A stretch of DNA of 61,607 bases from NCBI RefSeq assembly GCF_001064145.1, contig NZ_JVOJ01000037.1:1-61607 (forward strand), read 5' to 3'. Made by a program: the position numbers and the translations under genes. Below are positions 46,567 through 56,100 of this stretch, piece by piece. The stretch is from Sanguibacter keddieii. Its GTDB lineage: Bacteria > Actinomycetota > Actinomycetes > Actinomycetales > Actinomycetaceae. Under the pieces are notes generated by a model. That model was given only the letters and a program-made list of their open reading frames with translations, had not been told where the DNA came from and ran no database searches. Each line of letters opens with the position of its first letter. Within the stretch, counting starts at the first letter, position 1.

Positions 46567-47451
46567 ATGTCCCTCCAGATGCGCGTTGTTCACTTCTGTA
46601 TGGGGCTTGTGCCTCCGTTGCTGCACAGCGAGGCAGCGACTGAGCAGATGGCGCTCCACGCCCCGCAGCCCGCCCCGATGCCTGCACGCATGCGAGGACG
46701 TTTCACGGCGACGTGCGACAAAGGCATAACCCGCGTGTTCCCGAAGCTGGGCCTCCGCTCGGGCGGTGTACTCATCTATCTGCATGGTGGAGCGTATGCG
46801 TACCCGATGGTCGCTGGTCAGTGGGGTATCGTCGAGGGCCTCATCGACCGCACTGGGCTGCCCGTCATCATCCCTGACTACCCGATTGCTCCCGCGCACA
46901 CTGCGGCCGAAGCCTTTGACGTCGTCCAGCCCATCATCGACGAGGCACAGGCCGAGTTCGGTCGCGTCATCATCTTCGGCGACTCGGCGGGTGGCGGCCT
47001 GGCGCTATCCCTCGCCATGCAGCGACGCAACGCGGACAAACGTCAGGTGGACGGCCTCGTCCTGTACGCGCCGTGGGTGGACGTCACCATGACGAACCCG
47101 GCGATTGAGGACGTGCAGGGGCGCGATAAGATCCTGCGAGTGCCCGGGCTGGCGTGGGCGGGCCGCGTGTGGGCGGGCGACCTGGACCCGGCCGACTGGC
47201 GCGTCAGCCCCCTGTACGGTGACCCGGCGGGCCTGCCGCCGATACGCATTTTCCAGGGGGACGCGGACATCGTCGGCCCCGACGTGATCGAGTTCGCGCG
47301 CAAGGCCGCTCGCGCTGGCGTGGACGTGCGCCTGCGCGTGGAGCCGGATGGCTTCCACGTGTATGTCCTGGGCGTTCCCACCATTCCCGAGGCTGCGGCC
47401 GCCCTCGACCGCAGCGCGCGCTTCATCTCGGGGATCCTCACCCAGGCGTAG
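46567..47451 (+). CDS. Alpha/beta-hydrolase, HSL-type esterase
   Basis: 294 residues from ATG 46567, with AGAGG upstream; an ORF start at 46459 would add 36 residues that look non-native. Hormone-sensitive-lipase family motifs: oxyanion HGGAY from His73, nucleophile Ser140 in GDSAGGG, acid in GDADIVGPD and His in DGFHVY. No signal peptide, so it should be cytoplasmic and act on short-chain esters. It follows repeat copy 3 and is convergent with the membrane-protein array. Substrate unknown. Confidence 0.88.
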   Translation: MSLQMRVVHFCMGLVPPLLHSEAATEQMALHAPQPAPMPARMRGRFTATCDKGITRVFPKLGLRSGGVLIYLHGGAYAYPMVAGQWGIVEGLIDRTGLPVIIPDYPIAPAHTAAEAFDVVQPIIDEAQAEFGRVIIFGDSAGGGLALSLAMQRRNADKRQVDGLVLYAPWVDVTMTNPAIEDVQGRDKILRVPGLAWAGRVWAGDLDPADWRVSPLYGDPAGLPPIRIFQGDADIVGPDVIEFARKAARAGVDVRLRVEPDGFHVYVLGVPTIPEAAAALDRSARFISGILTQA

Positions 47452-47542
47452 TCCCGCCCGTTTCACGCCCGTTTCACGGCCTCGTCGATCGAGGACCACG
47501 GTCGCAGGCAACGGCTGCAGGCCATCCTGCGCCGCTAGGCAA

Positions 47543-48248
47543 CTAATCGACCCGCGCGTCCACCAGGGTTTTACTGTGCACGTACATGTCGACGGTCAGC
47601 GGCGTCTGGTCGGGGTGGAGGACACAGCCTTCGTAGAGCGGATGAATGATGCCCGACAGCTGGGAAATGTCCTGCTCAGAGGTGGCGATGGTGAAGGTGT
47701 GCTGGGTGCCATCATTGAAGCGCATGACGAAGTGGTTGTTGTAGCTGGTGCCTCCGGTGAACCACTGTGATCGTGTGACGGTGTCTTGGGCGTAGCTACA
47801 GGAGGTGACCGCGCGTGGTTGGGGTCCTTGAGCCAGGTCGATCACCGCGGGCGTGAGGAAGTACAAGACTGGTGCGGCAATGACGAGGACGCCGCATGCC
47901 ATCGAGGCGAGGTTGTCCAGCTGCTTGCGTACAGCTCGCCGATCGCCGGAGCGTTTCGCGGCGCGCAGGTCTTGCACGGAGGCGAGGAGCGTGGCGACGG
48001 CACCGATGACGACAAGGAGCCCCAGGCAACACAGGATGATGGTGCCGATGAGTTTGCTCTTCCCATACGAGCCCATGTTGCGCATGACGACGATGATCGT
48101 GATGGTCAACGCCGGGGGGGACGAGGAGGAGCAGGAATAGGGAACGCCCTGTGTGTCGGCCCTGCTTGGTGTCGGCGGGCATGGGGACTCGAGGCTGGGG
48201 CGGAGTATCAGGAACTGGAGGCAGGTGAGGGGTACTGGGAAAACTCAT
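47543..48248 (-). pseudogene. Frameshifted sixth member of the Cys-pair membrane-protein array
   Basis: Two overlapping frames make one gene. From ATG 48248 the protein has a Pro-rich start and the beginning of a helix (GRSLFLLLLVPP). The frame is then lost at seven consecutive G (48114-48120, plus strand) and continues one base out in the frame ending at 47543 (LTITIIVVMRNMG, more helices, QGPQPRAVTSC and PLYEGC). Removing one G gives a continuous protein of about 234 residues, close to its paralogues (220-289). The rest of the gene is intact. It may be phase variation, a decayed gene or a sequencing error. Confidence 0.8.
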
Positions 48249-48288
48249 GGGAATCGTGTCCTGTGTGTGGAGGTCGTGGGGCCTGGTG

Positions 48289-48975
48289 CTAGCCGAGGTG
48301 GGCCTCGATAATCCGCCACGTGTGGGGCATGACCTGTAGCGTCATGGGTGTCTGGCCGGGATGGGTGACGCAGGCGTCGTAGAGGGTGTCGTAGACCGCG
48401 AGGGAGCTGGCGGGTTCGGAGTCCTGCGGTTGCAGGCTGATGTCTAGGACATGGGTGGAGCCGTCTGCGAGCTGCATGGTGATCTCGTAGACCTGGTACA
48501 TGGTGGTTGTGCGCGATCCTCGTCGGCCGCTGCGCCATTCTCGGTCGGCAACGCTACTCGTGCAGCTGGTGACGGTCACGGGTTTCGGCCCGCTTGCCAG
48601 GTCTTGGACGAGTGGGATGATGCGCACGGTGCTCAGTATCCCGAAAAAGATGGCGATGGCGACTCGCCCGGCGGCTTTCCAGCGGCGTCGGCGGGGGATC
48701 GCCTTGTCGACGCCGCGGTCCTGTGCCTCGCGGGCGTCGCGCAGCATCACGGGAATCGCCAGCGGGATCGTCAGGCAGGTGAGGAGGATGCTGAGGTTCA
48801 TGCCGATGCCCGTCCACATGCTGAGCGATCCGTATAGCGCGCCGGTCTTCAGTGCGATCGGGAAGAGGATGAGCGGGGCGAACGTGAGACCGCGGATGAC
48901 GTAGTGGTGGTCGATGAGGTCCCTGTAGTCCTGCCGCGATGGCGGGAAGGAGGGCTCATGCGGGGGCGTGCTCAT
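48289..48975 (-). CDS. Cys-pair membrane protein, array member
   Basis: 228 residues, with AGGAGAGAACC before the ATG. Three hydrophobic segments (about 28-46, 53-77 and 103-125) are separated by a basic loop (IPRRRRWK), which predicts an inside loop and an exported C-terminal domain. That domain begins SGPKPVTVTSC, has LADGSTHVLDISL and ends YDACVTHPGQTPMTLQVMPHTWRIIEAHLG-like in family style. The two cysteines (in TSC and YDAC) are conserved in every member and could form a disulfide. No known family recognised. Confidence 0.8.
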   Translation of the reverse strand: MSTPPHEPSFPPSRQDYRDLIDHHYVIRGLTFAPLILFPIALKTGALYGSLSMWTGIGMNLSILLTCLTIPLAIPVMLRDAREAQDRGVDKAIPRRRRWKAAGRVAIAIFFGILSTVRIIPLVQDLASGPKPVTVTSCTSSVADREWRSGRRGSRTTTMYQVYEITMQLADGSTHVLDISLQPQDSEPASSLAVYDTLYDACVTHPGQTPMTLQVMPHTWRIIEAHLG

Positions 48976-48994
48976 GGTTCTCTCCTGTGCTATG

Positions 48995-49696
48995 TCAGTC
49001 GATGGAAGCCTTGACGATGGACCACGTGTGGGGGTAGACCTCCACGGTCATGGAGGCGGATCCGGAGCGTCGAGCGCAGGCCTCGTAGAGGACGCCCGTG
49101 AGACCGCCGCGCGAGGCGATGTCGTCGGCATGATCTGTCTCGATGACCGTGAGGCGCTTGGTGCCGTCGGCGAGGGTCATCGTGAAGTAGTTGTCCCATC
49201 CGTTGTCGGGCGCACGATCAGCGCGCGTCTTCGGGTTTGATCGTGGCATCTGCTGGAAGCTGCACGAGGTGACAGTGACGGTGGTGGTGCCCTCCTTCAG
49301 GTCGCGGAAGGCGGGAAGGCCGCGGCTGATCGACTGGAAACCCACGAACAACGCGGTCACGCACAGGACGACGATGGCGAAGGAGCGCTGGTTGTACCTC
49401 TCAATATCGACGTCGCGCTTGGCCCGCCAAACGCCGAGGTACGCGAACGCGCACGCGATGAGGAGACCCGCGACGAGGACGAGCCCAACGCCGCAGGCCT
49501 GCACTTTCCACACGACGCGATCACGGCCGAAATCTGTGTGATCTCCGATGAACCAGAAGATGGCGATGGCAGCAATGACCAGAGCCATGAAAATGACCCC
49601 GATGGTGGTGGCGATCTTCTTGAGGACGCTTGCGCCTGTCGAGCCTTGCGCGGGTGAGGACGCCCGACGAGGAGAGGAAGCGGGGTTGTGTGACAT
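48995..49696 (-). CDS. Cys-pair membrane protein, array member
   Basis: 233 residues, with AAAGGG before the ATG. Helices lie near 25-48, 60-85 and 105-125. The exported domain starts EGTTTVTVTSC, has a variable middle with ADGTKRLTVIETD and the closing motif YEACARRSGSASMTVEVYPHTW. Its helix 2 region (FGRDRVVWKVQACGVGLVL) is clearly related to the next member upstream (FGTERIVWTLIKCAVALVF), which shows recent duplication. It has no enzyme motif. Probably co-transcribed with its neighbours, which are only 19 and 60 bases away. Confidence 0.8.
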   Translation of the reverse strand: MSHNPASSPRRASSPAQGSTGASVLKKIATTIGVIFMALVIAAIAIFWFIGDHTDFGRDRVVWKVQACGVGLVLVAGLLIACAFAYLGVWRAKRDVDIERYNQRSFAIVVLCVTALFVGFQSISRGLPAFRDLKEGTTTVTVTSCSFQQMPRSNPKTRADRAPDNGWDNYFTMTLADGTKRLTVIETDHADDIASRGGLTGVLYEACARRSGSASMTVEVYPHTWSIVKASID

Positions 49697-49756
49697 GGGT
49701 TCCCTTTCGGGTTGCAGAGGCTGGGACGAGGCCGGGGCGCGCGTGCGGCCGAGCGA

Positions 49757-50626
49757 TCAGTTGTTGATCCTCGCGCTCGCGACGACCCTCGAATGCGTGT
49801 AGTAACCGATGGTCATGGTCGCGTTGCCGGAGCGTAGGGCGCAGGCCTCGTAGAGGACGGCAGTCACGTCCCTTTGCCTCGCAATCTCATCCTTGCTGTC
49901 TGTCTCGACTGTCTGCGTGTGGGTCGAGCCATCCTCAAACGTCATGATGAACTGATTCTCATACACGGTACTGGATCCGCCGCGGTAGCGTGACCGACTC
50001 GTCTTGTGCTGCTCAAATCTGCACGATGTCACCGTGACAGTGTGTGGGCCGTCGGCAACGTCGAGGATGGCGGGAACGCCGTTCGACAGGGCGTACAAGC
50101 AAAATCCGAGGCCAAAGCAGGCTACCAGGACCTGGCCGCGCTTCCTTGTTTGTACCAGTTCCTCGTCGCCCTGGGCGCTCGCAATGCGGAAATTGCGCCG
50201 TGCAGCAGCAAACCAGGGAATCATGGCGAGGGCGAAGACGAGTGCGACGGCGCACTTGATGAGGGTCCAGACGATCCGTTCCGTGCCAAAATTGAACATT
50301 TCGCCGAAGAAATAAAGGACCATGCCGACGAGGAGTCCCACGAGCGTGAGGAGGATCCACCACCCCGTGTGCTTCTTTGGCGCTGTGTCCTCGCCGGAAG
50401 GATCGGTGGGGAAAGGAACACTCTGAGAGGATGCATCAGCGTCCGACGATGCGGCATATGTGTCCCCGTATGGGGATCCCTGGTATCCCCAGCCCTGGTA
50501 CGACAGCGGCGGCACGGAAGGCTGAGCGTTGCCCGCTTGCGGCTGTGGCACCTGCGGCTGGTTGGCGGGTTGACTGCCGGCAGTGGACGGATCGTAAGGG
50601 GACGGATAAGGGTTCTGATTACTCAT
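49757..50626 (-). CDS. Cys-pair membrane protein with Pro/Gln-rich tail, array member
   Basis: 289 residues, the longest member. A cytoplasmic Pro/Gln/Ser-rich N-terminus of about 85 residues (SNQNPYPSPYDP...) precedes three helices (about 90-110, 120-140 and 170-190). The exported domain has DGPHTVTVTSC, the motif FEDGSTHTQTVETD and YEACALRSGNATMTIGYYTHS. The basic loop between helices 2 and 3 (AARRNFRIAS; TRKRG) supports an inside loop. The N-terminal tail resembles that of the next upstream member. Confidence 0.8.
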   Translation of the reverse strand: MSNQNPYPSPYDPSTAGSQPANQPQVPQPQAGNAQPSVPPLSYQGWGYQGSPYGDTYAASSDADASSQSVPFPTDPSGEDTAPKKHTGWWILLTLVGLLVGMVLYFFGEMFNFGTERIVWTLIKCAVALVFALAMIPWFAAARRNFRIASAQGDEELVQTRKRGQVLVACFGLGFCLYALSNGVPAILDVADGPHTVTVTSCRFEQHKTSRSRYRGGSSTVYENQFIMTFEDGSTHTQTVETDSKDEIARQRDVTAVLYEACALRSGNATMTIGYYTHSRVVASARINN

Positions 50627-50681
50627 GGTGGACCTGAGGGGAAGGGTGGGAACGAGGCCGGGGCGAGATTGATCGTGTGTG

Positions 50682-51485
50682 TCAGTTCAGGCGGGCGTTG
50701 ACGATGATCCAGCTGTGGCGATAGACCTCAAGCGTCAGAGATGAGGGCCCGTTCTTTTCAGCACATGCTGTGTAGAGGGTGCTGTAGACGCCGGCTGCGT
50801 CGTAGGCGCTGCCCAAGCGAGTCGTGTGCTTCGAGCCGTCGGTGAGGGTGAGATCGAACCTGTAGGACGTAGAGGTGCCTCCCCGTCGTGAGCGCATTCT
50901 GAGCTCACTGTAGCTGCACGACTTGACGGTGACGGTCTGTGTTCCTTCGATCGTGTCCGCAACCGACTGCACGGAACCAATGACCGCCATCGTTCCGACG
51001 ATGAGGACGGGGATGGAGAGAACCACGAGCCAGACGATTGGCTTACGCATGTTCGTCCTGTCGCCAGCGCGCTTCGCTCGGTTCATACGGAGAGCCGTCA
51101 CGACAATGATGACCGCACAGATGAGCATACTGATGGTGCCCACGGCGCTTGCGATGCTTTGCCACGTGAGTTTGATGTCGCCCACGTCGTAGAAATTGCT
51201 CAGCACAAAATAGGTAACGACACCGCTGAACGTGAGGAACTTCAGAACGTTGAGCACCGTCGCGTAGTTCGTGTTCATGACCGGACGGCCCATGTTAGTG
51301 CCTCCATGCGGCGCAGCGGGCCCCTGACCCGGGAAGGGCTGCTGGGGGTACATGCCGCCCATGTATTGGCCGGGTGCCGGTTGCGTCGGGGCTTGGCCCA
51401 TGTATTGGCCGGGTGCCGGCTGGGTCGGGGCTTGGCCCGGGAAGGGGTGCTGCTGAGGATAACCGTAGGGGTATTGGTTGCTCAT
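50682..51485 (-). CDS. Cys-pair membrane protein with 13-residue tail repeats, array member
   Basis: 267 residues. The Pro/Gln-rich N-terminus contains two exact or near-exact copies of GQAPTQPAPGQYM, encoded by a 39-bp tandem repeat. Three helices follow (about 80-98, 108-130 and 148-170), with a basic loop (RMNRAKRAGDRTNMRK). The exported domain has EGTQTVTVKSC, LTDGSKHTTRLGS and YTACAEKNGPSSLTLEVYRHSW. The start ATG has only a weak GAG upstream. Same operon and family as its neighbours. Confidence 0.8.
   Translation of the reverse strand: MSNQYPYGYPQQHPFPGQAPTQPAPGQYMGQAPTQPAPGQYMGGMYPQQPFPGQGPAAPHGGTNMGRPVMNTNYATVLNVLKFLTFSGVVTYFVLSNFYDVGDIKLTWQSIASAVGTISMLICAVIIVVTALRMNRAKRAGDRTNMRKPIVWLVVLSIPVLIVGTMAVIGSVQSVADTIEGTQTVTVKSCSYSELRMRSRRGGTSTSYRFDLTLTDGSKHTTRLGSAYDAAGVYSTLYTACAEKNGPSSLTLEVYRHSWIIVNARLN
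51361..51438. repeat. 39-bp tandem repeat inside an array gene
   Basis: Two head-to-tail 39-bp copies (51361-51399 and 51400-51438) keep frame and encode 13 residues each. Slippage would change the tail length in steps of 13 residues. Confidence 0.85.
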
Positions 51486-51557
51486 GGTGTCTCGCTGGTC
51501 AGTGGGGTTGTGTCCTCGTGCAGAGGCTAGCCATATGTGAGGAGTGTACCGACAATA

Positions 51558-51833
51558 CTATGGGTGCGCGGACACCTGTCGAGGCCGAGGTTCGGGTGCA
51601 TCCGCAGCGCCGCGTGCGTGCACCCCTGGGTTACCTGAACTATAGGTGTTGATGAGTCGGCAGGGGTATTCGTTCATGGACAGGTGCTCGCTAGACGAGG
51701 CGCGCGACACGGCCGCGATGACGATGCCGACAACGCCGACCGCGAGTGAGACGACGGCGTAGAGCTTTCCGGAGGACGCGTTCCCCTTGGCCTGCGCTCG
51801 GCACCCACGCCTGCGCAGCAGGCGCTCGATCAT
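51558..51833 (-). CDS. Possible small single-helix membrane protein
   Basis: A 91-residue frame with one hydrophobic segment (LYAVVSLAVGVVGIVIAAVS) in a 372-base gap between two array genes. There is no ribosome binding site, and the tail is Pro/Arg-rich and not conserved-looking. It may be a gene remnant, a decayed array member or chance. The rest of the gap (51486-51557 and 51834-51857) shows nothing. Confidence 0.3.
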   Translation of the reverse strand: MIERLLRRRGCRAQAKGNASSGKLYAVVSLAVGVVGIVIAAVSRASSSEHLSMNEYPCRLINTYSSGNPGVHARGAADAPEPRPRQVSAHP

Positions 51834-51857
51834 CGACGAGGCCGGGGCGCGTTCGCG

Positions 51858-52520
51858 TCACGCCTCACGGATAGCCTTCATGATCCCAGTGCGCGGGTAG
51901 TAGTCGACGACGAGAGAGGTCGTGAAAGGGCGGACGACACATGCCTGATAGACAGCGTAGTAAGGGCTTGTTGGTTTCGTGAACTCGTCTTGCGTGTGCG
52001 TCGTGATGTTGAAGTGACGCTGCTTTCCGTTGTCAAAATGGAGGGTAAAAACGTTGCGGTAGTAGGTGCTGCCGCGACGCCCGTGTTCGGTGAACGTCTG
52101 GAAGTTCTCACAGCTCGTGACGGCCCGCGTCTGGGGGCCTTGGCGGGCGTCACTGGATAGCTCACCGAAGGCGCCAGCGCCCATGACGGTGCACGCGGTC
52201 GCGACCAACGCGATCATAGCAATGCCGAAAAATGTCTTCATGGCGGGGCCTGCGTCGCCAGGTTGATCCAGTTGTGCGCGCATCGTGCGCACGAGCATCG
52301 GAAGGAGCGACAAGAGACAGATGCCGAAGACAACGGCCGCGCCAGAGCCGATGAGTGAACAGACCAGCTGACGCACACCGAAGTTCCCGGCTAGCAAAAA
52401 CGCGCCGAGCATGATGACCGCGGATCCGGTGAGCGCGCAGGCGCATATGGTCATGCCGAGCTGTTGCCGAGCGTTGCCCGGACGTATCTCAGGGGAGAAA
52501 CGCGAACGACGTGGATACAT
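51858..52520 (-). CDS. Cys-pair membrane protein, first member of the array
   Basis: 220 residues from ATG 52520, set by AGGAGGAA eight bases upstream; the TTG six bases earlier is too close to it. Three helices lie near 20-42, 48-72 and 90-112, with a basic inside loop (VRTMRAQ). The exported domain has QGPQTRAVTSC, FDNGKQRHFNITTHTQDEF and YQACVVRPFTTSLVVDYYPR. Helix 3 to Cys is most like the frameshifted member (QGPQPRAVTSC). It begins 18 bases after the SGNH-like gene stop, so the array may be read from the sucA side. Confidence 0.8.
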   Translation of the reverse strand: MYPRRSRFSPEIRPGNARQQLGMTICACALTGSAVIMLGAFLLAGNFGVRQLVCSLIGSGAAVVFGICLLSLLPMLVRTMRAQLDQPGDAGPAMKTFFGIAMIALVATACTVMGAGAFGELSSDARQGPQTRAVTSCENFQTFTEHGRRGSTYYRNVFTLHFDNGKQRHFNITTHTQDEFTKPTSPYYAVYQACVVRPFTTSLVVDYYPRTGIMKAIREA

Positions 52521-52538
52521 GCTCAATTCCTCCTGCTC

Positions 52539-53141
52539 TTAGACGTCCGCCGGGGTCGCTCCCGTCCACTCGTACCAGCCCTGGTGCTGGACGATCCACG
52601 CCATGAGGGCGTAGCCGGCCTGGCCGGGCAGGGTCTGACCGTCCCCGCCGCGCGCGAGGGAGGCGGCCATGTCCTCGAACCACTGGTCGTGCGCGACGAG
52701 CGGCGTGTAGCAGTCGACGAAGGGGATGCCTCGGCGCGCGCACACTTCGGAGCACGAGGAGGACAGGGCCTTCAGCGAACCGGAGTCCACGCCTGCGAGC
52801 GGCGGGGGACCGACCACGAAGCTGGGGATGCCCAGCGCGGTCGCTCGGTCGGTGATGTTGGCCAGGTTCAGGCGCGAGCGGGCCGTCGAGATGCCTGCTG
52901 CGACGTCGCCCGGCCCCACGCCGATGACGAGGCCGTGTGGCTCGCGTTCGGCCAGGCGCGGCAGGACCTCGGCCTCCCAGCGCGCGGCCATCTGCTTCGT
53001 CGTCTCGGAGGGCACGGCCAGGGTCAGGAACGTGGCGGGCAGATCGAAGGTGGAGTGCGCGTTGACGCGGCCGACCCAGCCCAGGCCGCGGGGGTCGCCG
53101 ACGCCCGCGACGAGCTCGTCTCCGATGAAGCAGATCCGCAT
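52539..53141 (-). CDS. SGNH/GDSL-fold protein lacking catalytic residues
   Basis: 200 residues, with GGAAAGGA before the ATG. The fold fits SGNH hydrolases: block I reads CFIGDELVAGVGD, then VIGVGPGDVAAG and VVGPPPL for blocks II and III. The nucleophile position in GDS is Glu (GDE), and in block V the expected DxxHP is DGQTLPGQ with no His. Hydrolysis by the usual mechanism is therefore unlikely. Similar GDE proteins seem to accompany sucA in related genera. The gene is 51 bases downstream of sucA and 18 before the membrane-protein array. Confidence 0.75.
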   Translation of the reverse strand: MRICFIGDELVAGVGDPRGLGWVGRVNAHSTFDLPATFLTLAVPSETTKQMAARWEAEVLPRLAEREPHGLVIGVGPGDVAAGISTARSRLNLANITDRATALGIPSFVVGPPPLAGVDSGSLKALSSSCSEVCARRGIPFVDCYTPLVAHDQWFEDMAASLARGGDGQTLPGQAGYALMAWIVQHQGWYEWTGATPADV

Positions 53142-53192
53142 GGTGTTCCTTTCCGGTGCCGCTTGCGCCCCCGGTGGGAGCGCCGGCCCTCG

Positions 53193-56100
53193 TTAGCCTT
53201 CGAAGGCCTGCGCAATAAGGGTAGCTGCTTGCTCCTTGTGAAGCGAGGCACGTCCCGCGGCGGTCGTGGCGGACTCGGGACGAGAGACCACGCGGACCGT
53301 GCGTCCCAGAGACGGGAACAGGTTGAGCGCCAGGTGCGGCCACGCGCCCTGGTTGCGAGGCTCGTCCTGCGCCCACGTCACCGACGCGTTCGGGTACTGG
53401 GCCAGGGTCTCGGCCACCTCGGCCTCGGGCAGCGGGTAGAGCTGCTCCAGGCGAATGATCGCCGTCGACGTGTCGGTGCGGTGCTCGCGCTCCTTGACGA
53501 GGTCGTAGTACAGGCGGCCCGAGCACAGCAGGACGCGCGTCACCGACGCCGGATCGGTGATGGTGTGATCGCCGATGACGGGCAGGAAGGCACCCGAGGT
53601 GAACTCGTCGAGGCGTGAGGACGCGGCCGACAGGCGCAGCAGCTGCTTGGGCGTGAACGCGATGAGTGGCTTGCGCGGGCGCTTGTAGGCCTGCGTGCGC
53701 AGCATGTGGAAGTAGTTCGCCGGCGTCGAGGGCTGGACGATCCACATGTTGTCCTGGGCGGCCAGCTGCAGGTAGCGCTCGATGCGCGCGCTCGAGTGGT
53801 CGGGCCCCTGGCCCTCGTAGCCGTGGGGGAGCAGCATGACGAGCGAGGAACGCTGGCCCCACTTCTGCTCGGCCGAGCACACGAACTCGTCGATGACGGT
53901 TTGCGCGCCGTTCGCGAAGTCGCCGAACTGAGCCTCCCAGATCGTCAGGGTTTCGGGGCTCTCCAGCGAGTAGCCGTAGTCGAAGGCCAGCACGCCGTAC
54001 TCGCTCAGCGGTGAGTTCCACACATCGAAGCGTGCCTGGTCTTCGGTGAGGAAGCGCAGCGGCGTGAACTCGCGGCCGTCGTTCGCGTCGTGCAGGATCG
54101 CGTGACGCTGGACGAAGGTCGCGCGGCCCACGTCCTCGCCGGACAGGCGCACGCCGGTGCCCTCCATGAGGAGCGTGCCGAAGGCCAGGAGCTCCGCGAA
54201 ACCCCAGTCGATCGGCTTGTTGCCCAGCGCCATCTCGAGGCGGCGCTCGCACAGCTGACGCAGCTTCGGGTGAGGTTCGAAGCCCTCCGGGAAGTGCGTG
54301 TGCGCGTGGCCGATGCGGCGCAGCTGCTCGGCGGGGGCAGCCGACGTCCAGCCGATCATCATGCCGATGCCGGGCATCTGGGACTCCGGCATGGTCCATT
54401 CCTCGTCGGGGGACTCCCCGGCCTCGCCCACGCCGACGGTGAGCGCCGGGTCGTGCGTGCGGCTGCCCGGGTTAATCTCGGACACCGAGGAGGCACCGCC
54501 CGCGCGGGTCTCCTCGAGGATGCGCCCGAGCTCCGCCTCGTACTGGGCGATCGACTGGCGGGCCTCGTCCTCGGTGAGCTGGCCGCGACCCACGAGGCCG
54601 CGGATGTACACGGCGCGCGTGGAGGGGATGCGGTCGATGAGGGAGTACATGACCGGCTGGGTCATCGACGGGTCGTCGCCCTCGTTGTGACCGCGGCGGC
54701 GGTAGCACACCATGTCGATGATGACGTCCTTGTGGAAGGCGTTGCGGTACTCGAAAGCCAGGTGCGCGCAGCGGATGACGGCCTCGGGGTCGTCCGCGTT
54801 CACGTGCAGGATCGGGACCTGCAGGCCCTTGGCCAGGTCGGTCGCGTAGCCGGTGGAGCGGCCCTGCGTCGGGCCGGTCGTGAAGCCGATCTGGTTGTTG
54901 ACGATGACGTGGATCGTGCCGCCGGTCTTGTAGCCCTCCAGCTGGGAGAGGTTGAAGGTCTCCTGGACGACGCCCTGGCCGATGAAGGCCGCGTCGCCGT
55001 GGATGAGGATCGGGATGATCGGCAGGTCAGGGTCTCCCAGGTGCTCCTGCTTGGCGCGCACGATGCCCTCCAGGACGCCGTCGGCGGCCTCCAGGTGCGA
55101 GGGATTGGCGCCCATGTAGACCTTGGTGGCCAGGCCATCGTCGAGGGAGTACACGCCCCACGTACCCAGGTGGTACTTGACGTCGCCCGATCCCTGGACC
55201 GAGTTGGGCATGTAGTTGCCTTCGAACTCGTCGAAGATCTGCGCGTAGGACTTGCCTGCGATGTTGGCCAGCACGTTGAGGCGGCCACGGTGCGCCATGC
55301 CGATGGCGACCTCGTGGATGCCGGCGCGCGCCGAGTCGGCCAGGATGTGGTCGAGCAGCGGGATCAGGGACTCGCCGCCCTCGAGGGAGAAGCGCTTCTG
55401 GCCCATGAACTTCGTCTGGAGGAACTCCTCGAAGGCCTCGGCGCGGATGAGGGTGCCCAGGATGTGGCGCTGCGCGTCGGGGGAGGGGGCCTCGTACGGG
55501 CGCTCGATGCGCTGCTGGACCCACGCGCGCTGCTCGGGATCCTGGATGTGCATGTACTCGATGCCGACCGTGCGCGTGTAGGTGTCGTGCAGGCGCGTGA
55601 GGATGTCGCGCAGCAGCATCTGGTCGGAGCCGCCAAAACCGCCGGTGGGGAAGGGGCGATCCAGGTCCCACACGCTCAGGCCGTAGGAGGAAATATCGAG
55701 GTCGGGGTGGCGACGCACGCGGTAGGCTAGCGGGTCGGTGTCGGCAGCGAGGTGGCCGCGCGAACGGTACGCGTGGATGAGCTCCGCGATGCGCGCGGGC
55801 TTGCCCTTTTCGTGGTTCGGGTCGTAGTCGTAGTCCGCTTCCCACGCGTAGGGGCGCGCGGGCACGTGCAGGGACGTGAAGACGCGCTCGTAGAAGCCGT
55901 CGCGTCCCGACAGTTTCGCGTCGACCAGACCCAGGAGGCGGCCCGACGCCGCGCCCTGGATGATGCGGTGGTCGTAGGTGGAGGAGAAGAACATCGTCTT
56001 GCCGATGCCGAGGGCGGCCAGGCGCTTGGGGGAGACGCCCCGGAATTCCGCCGGGTAGTCGGTGGCGCCCACGCCGATGATGAGGCCCTGGCCGACCATG

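Noticed and set aside
54090-55730. A 546-codon plus-strand frame inside kgd
   Set aside because: Lies wholly within a well supported thiamine-dependent enzyme gene and has no recognisable domain.
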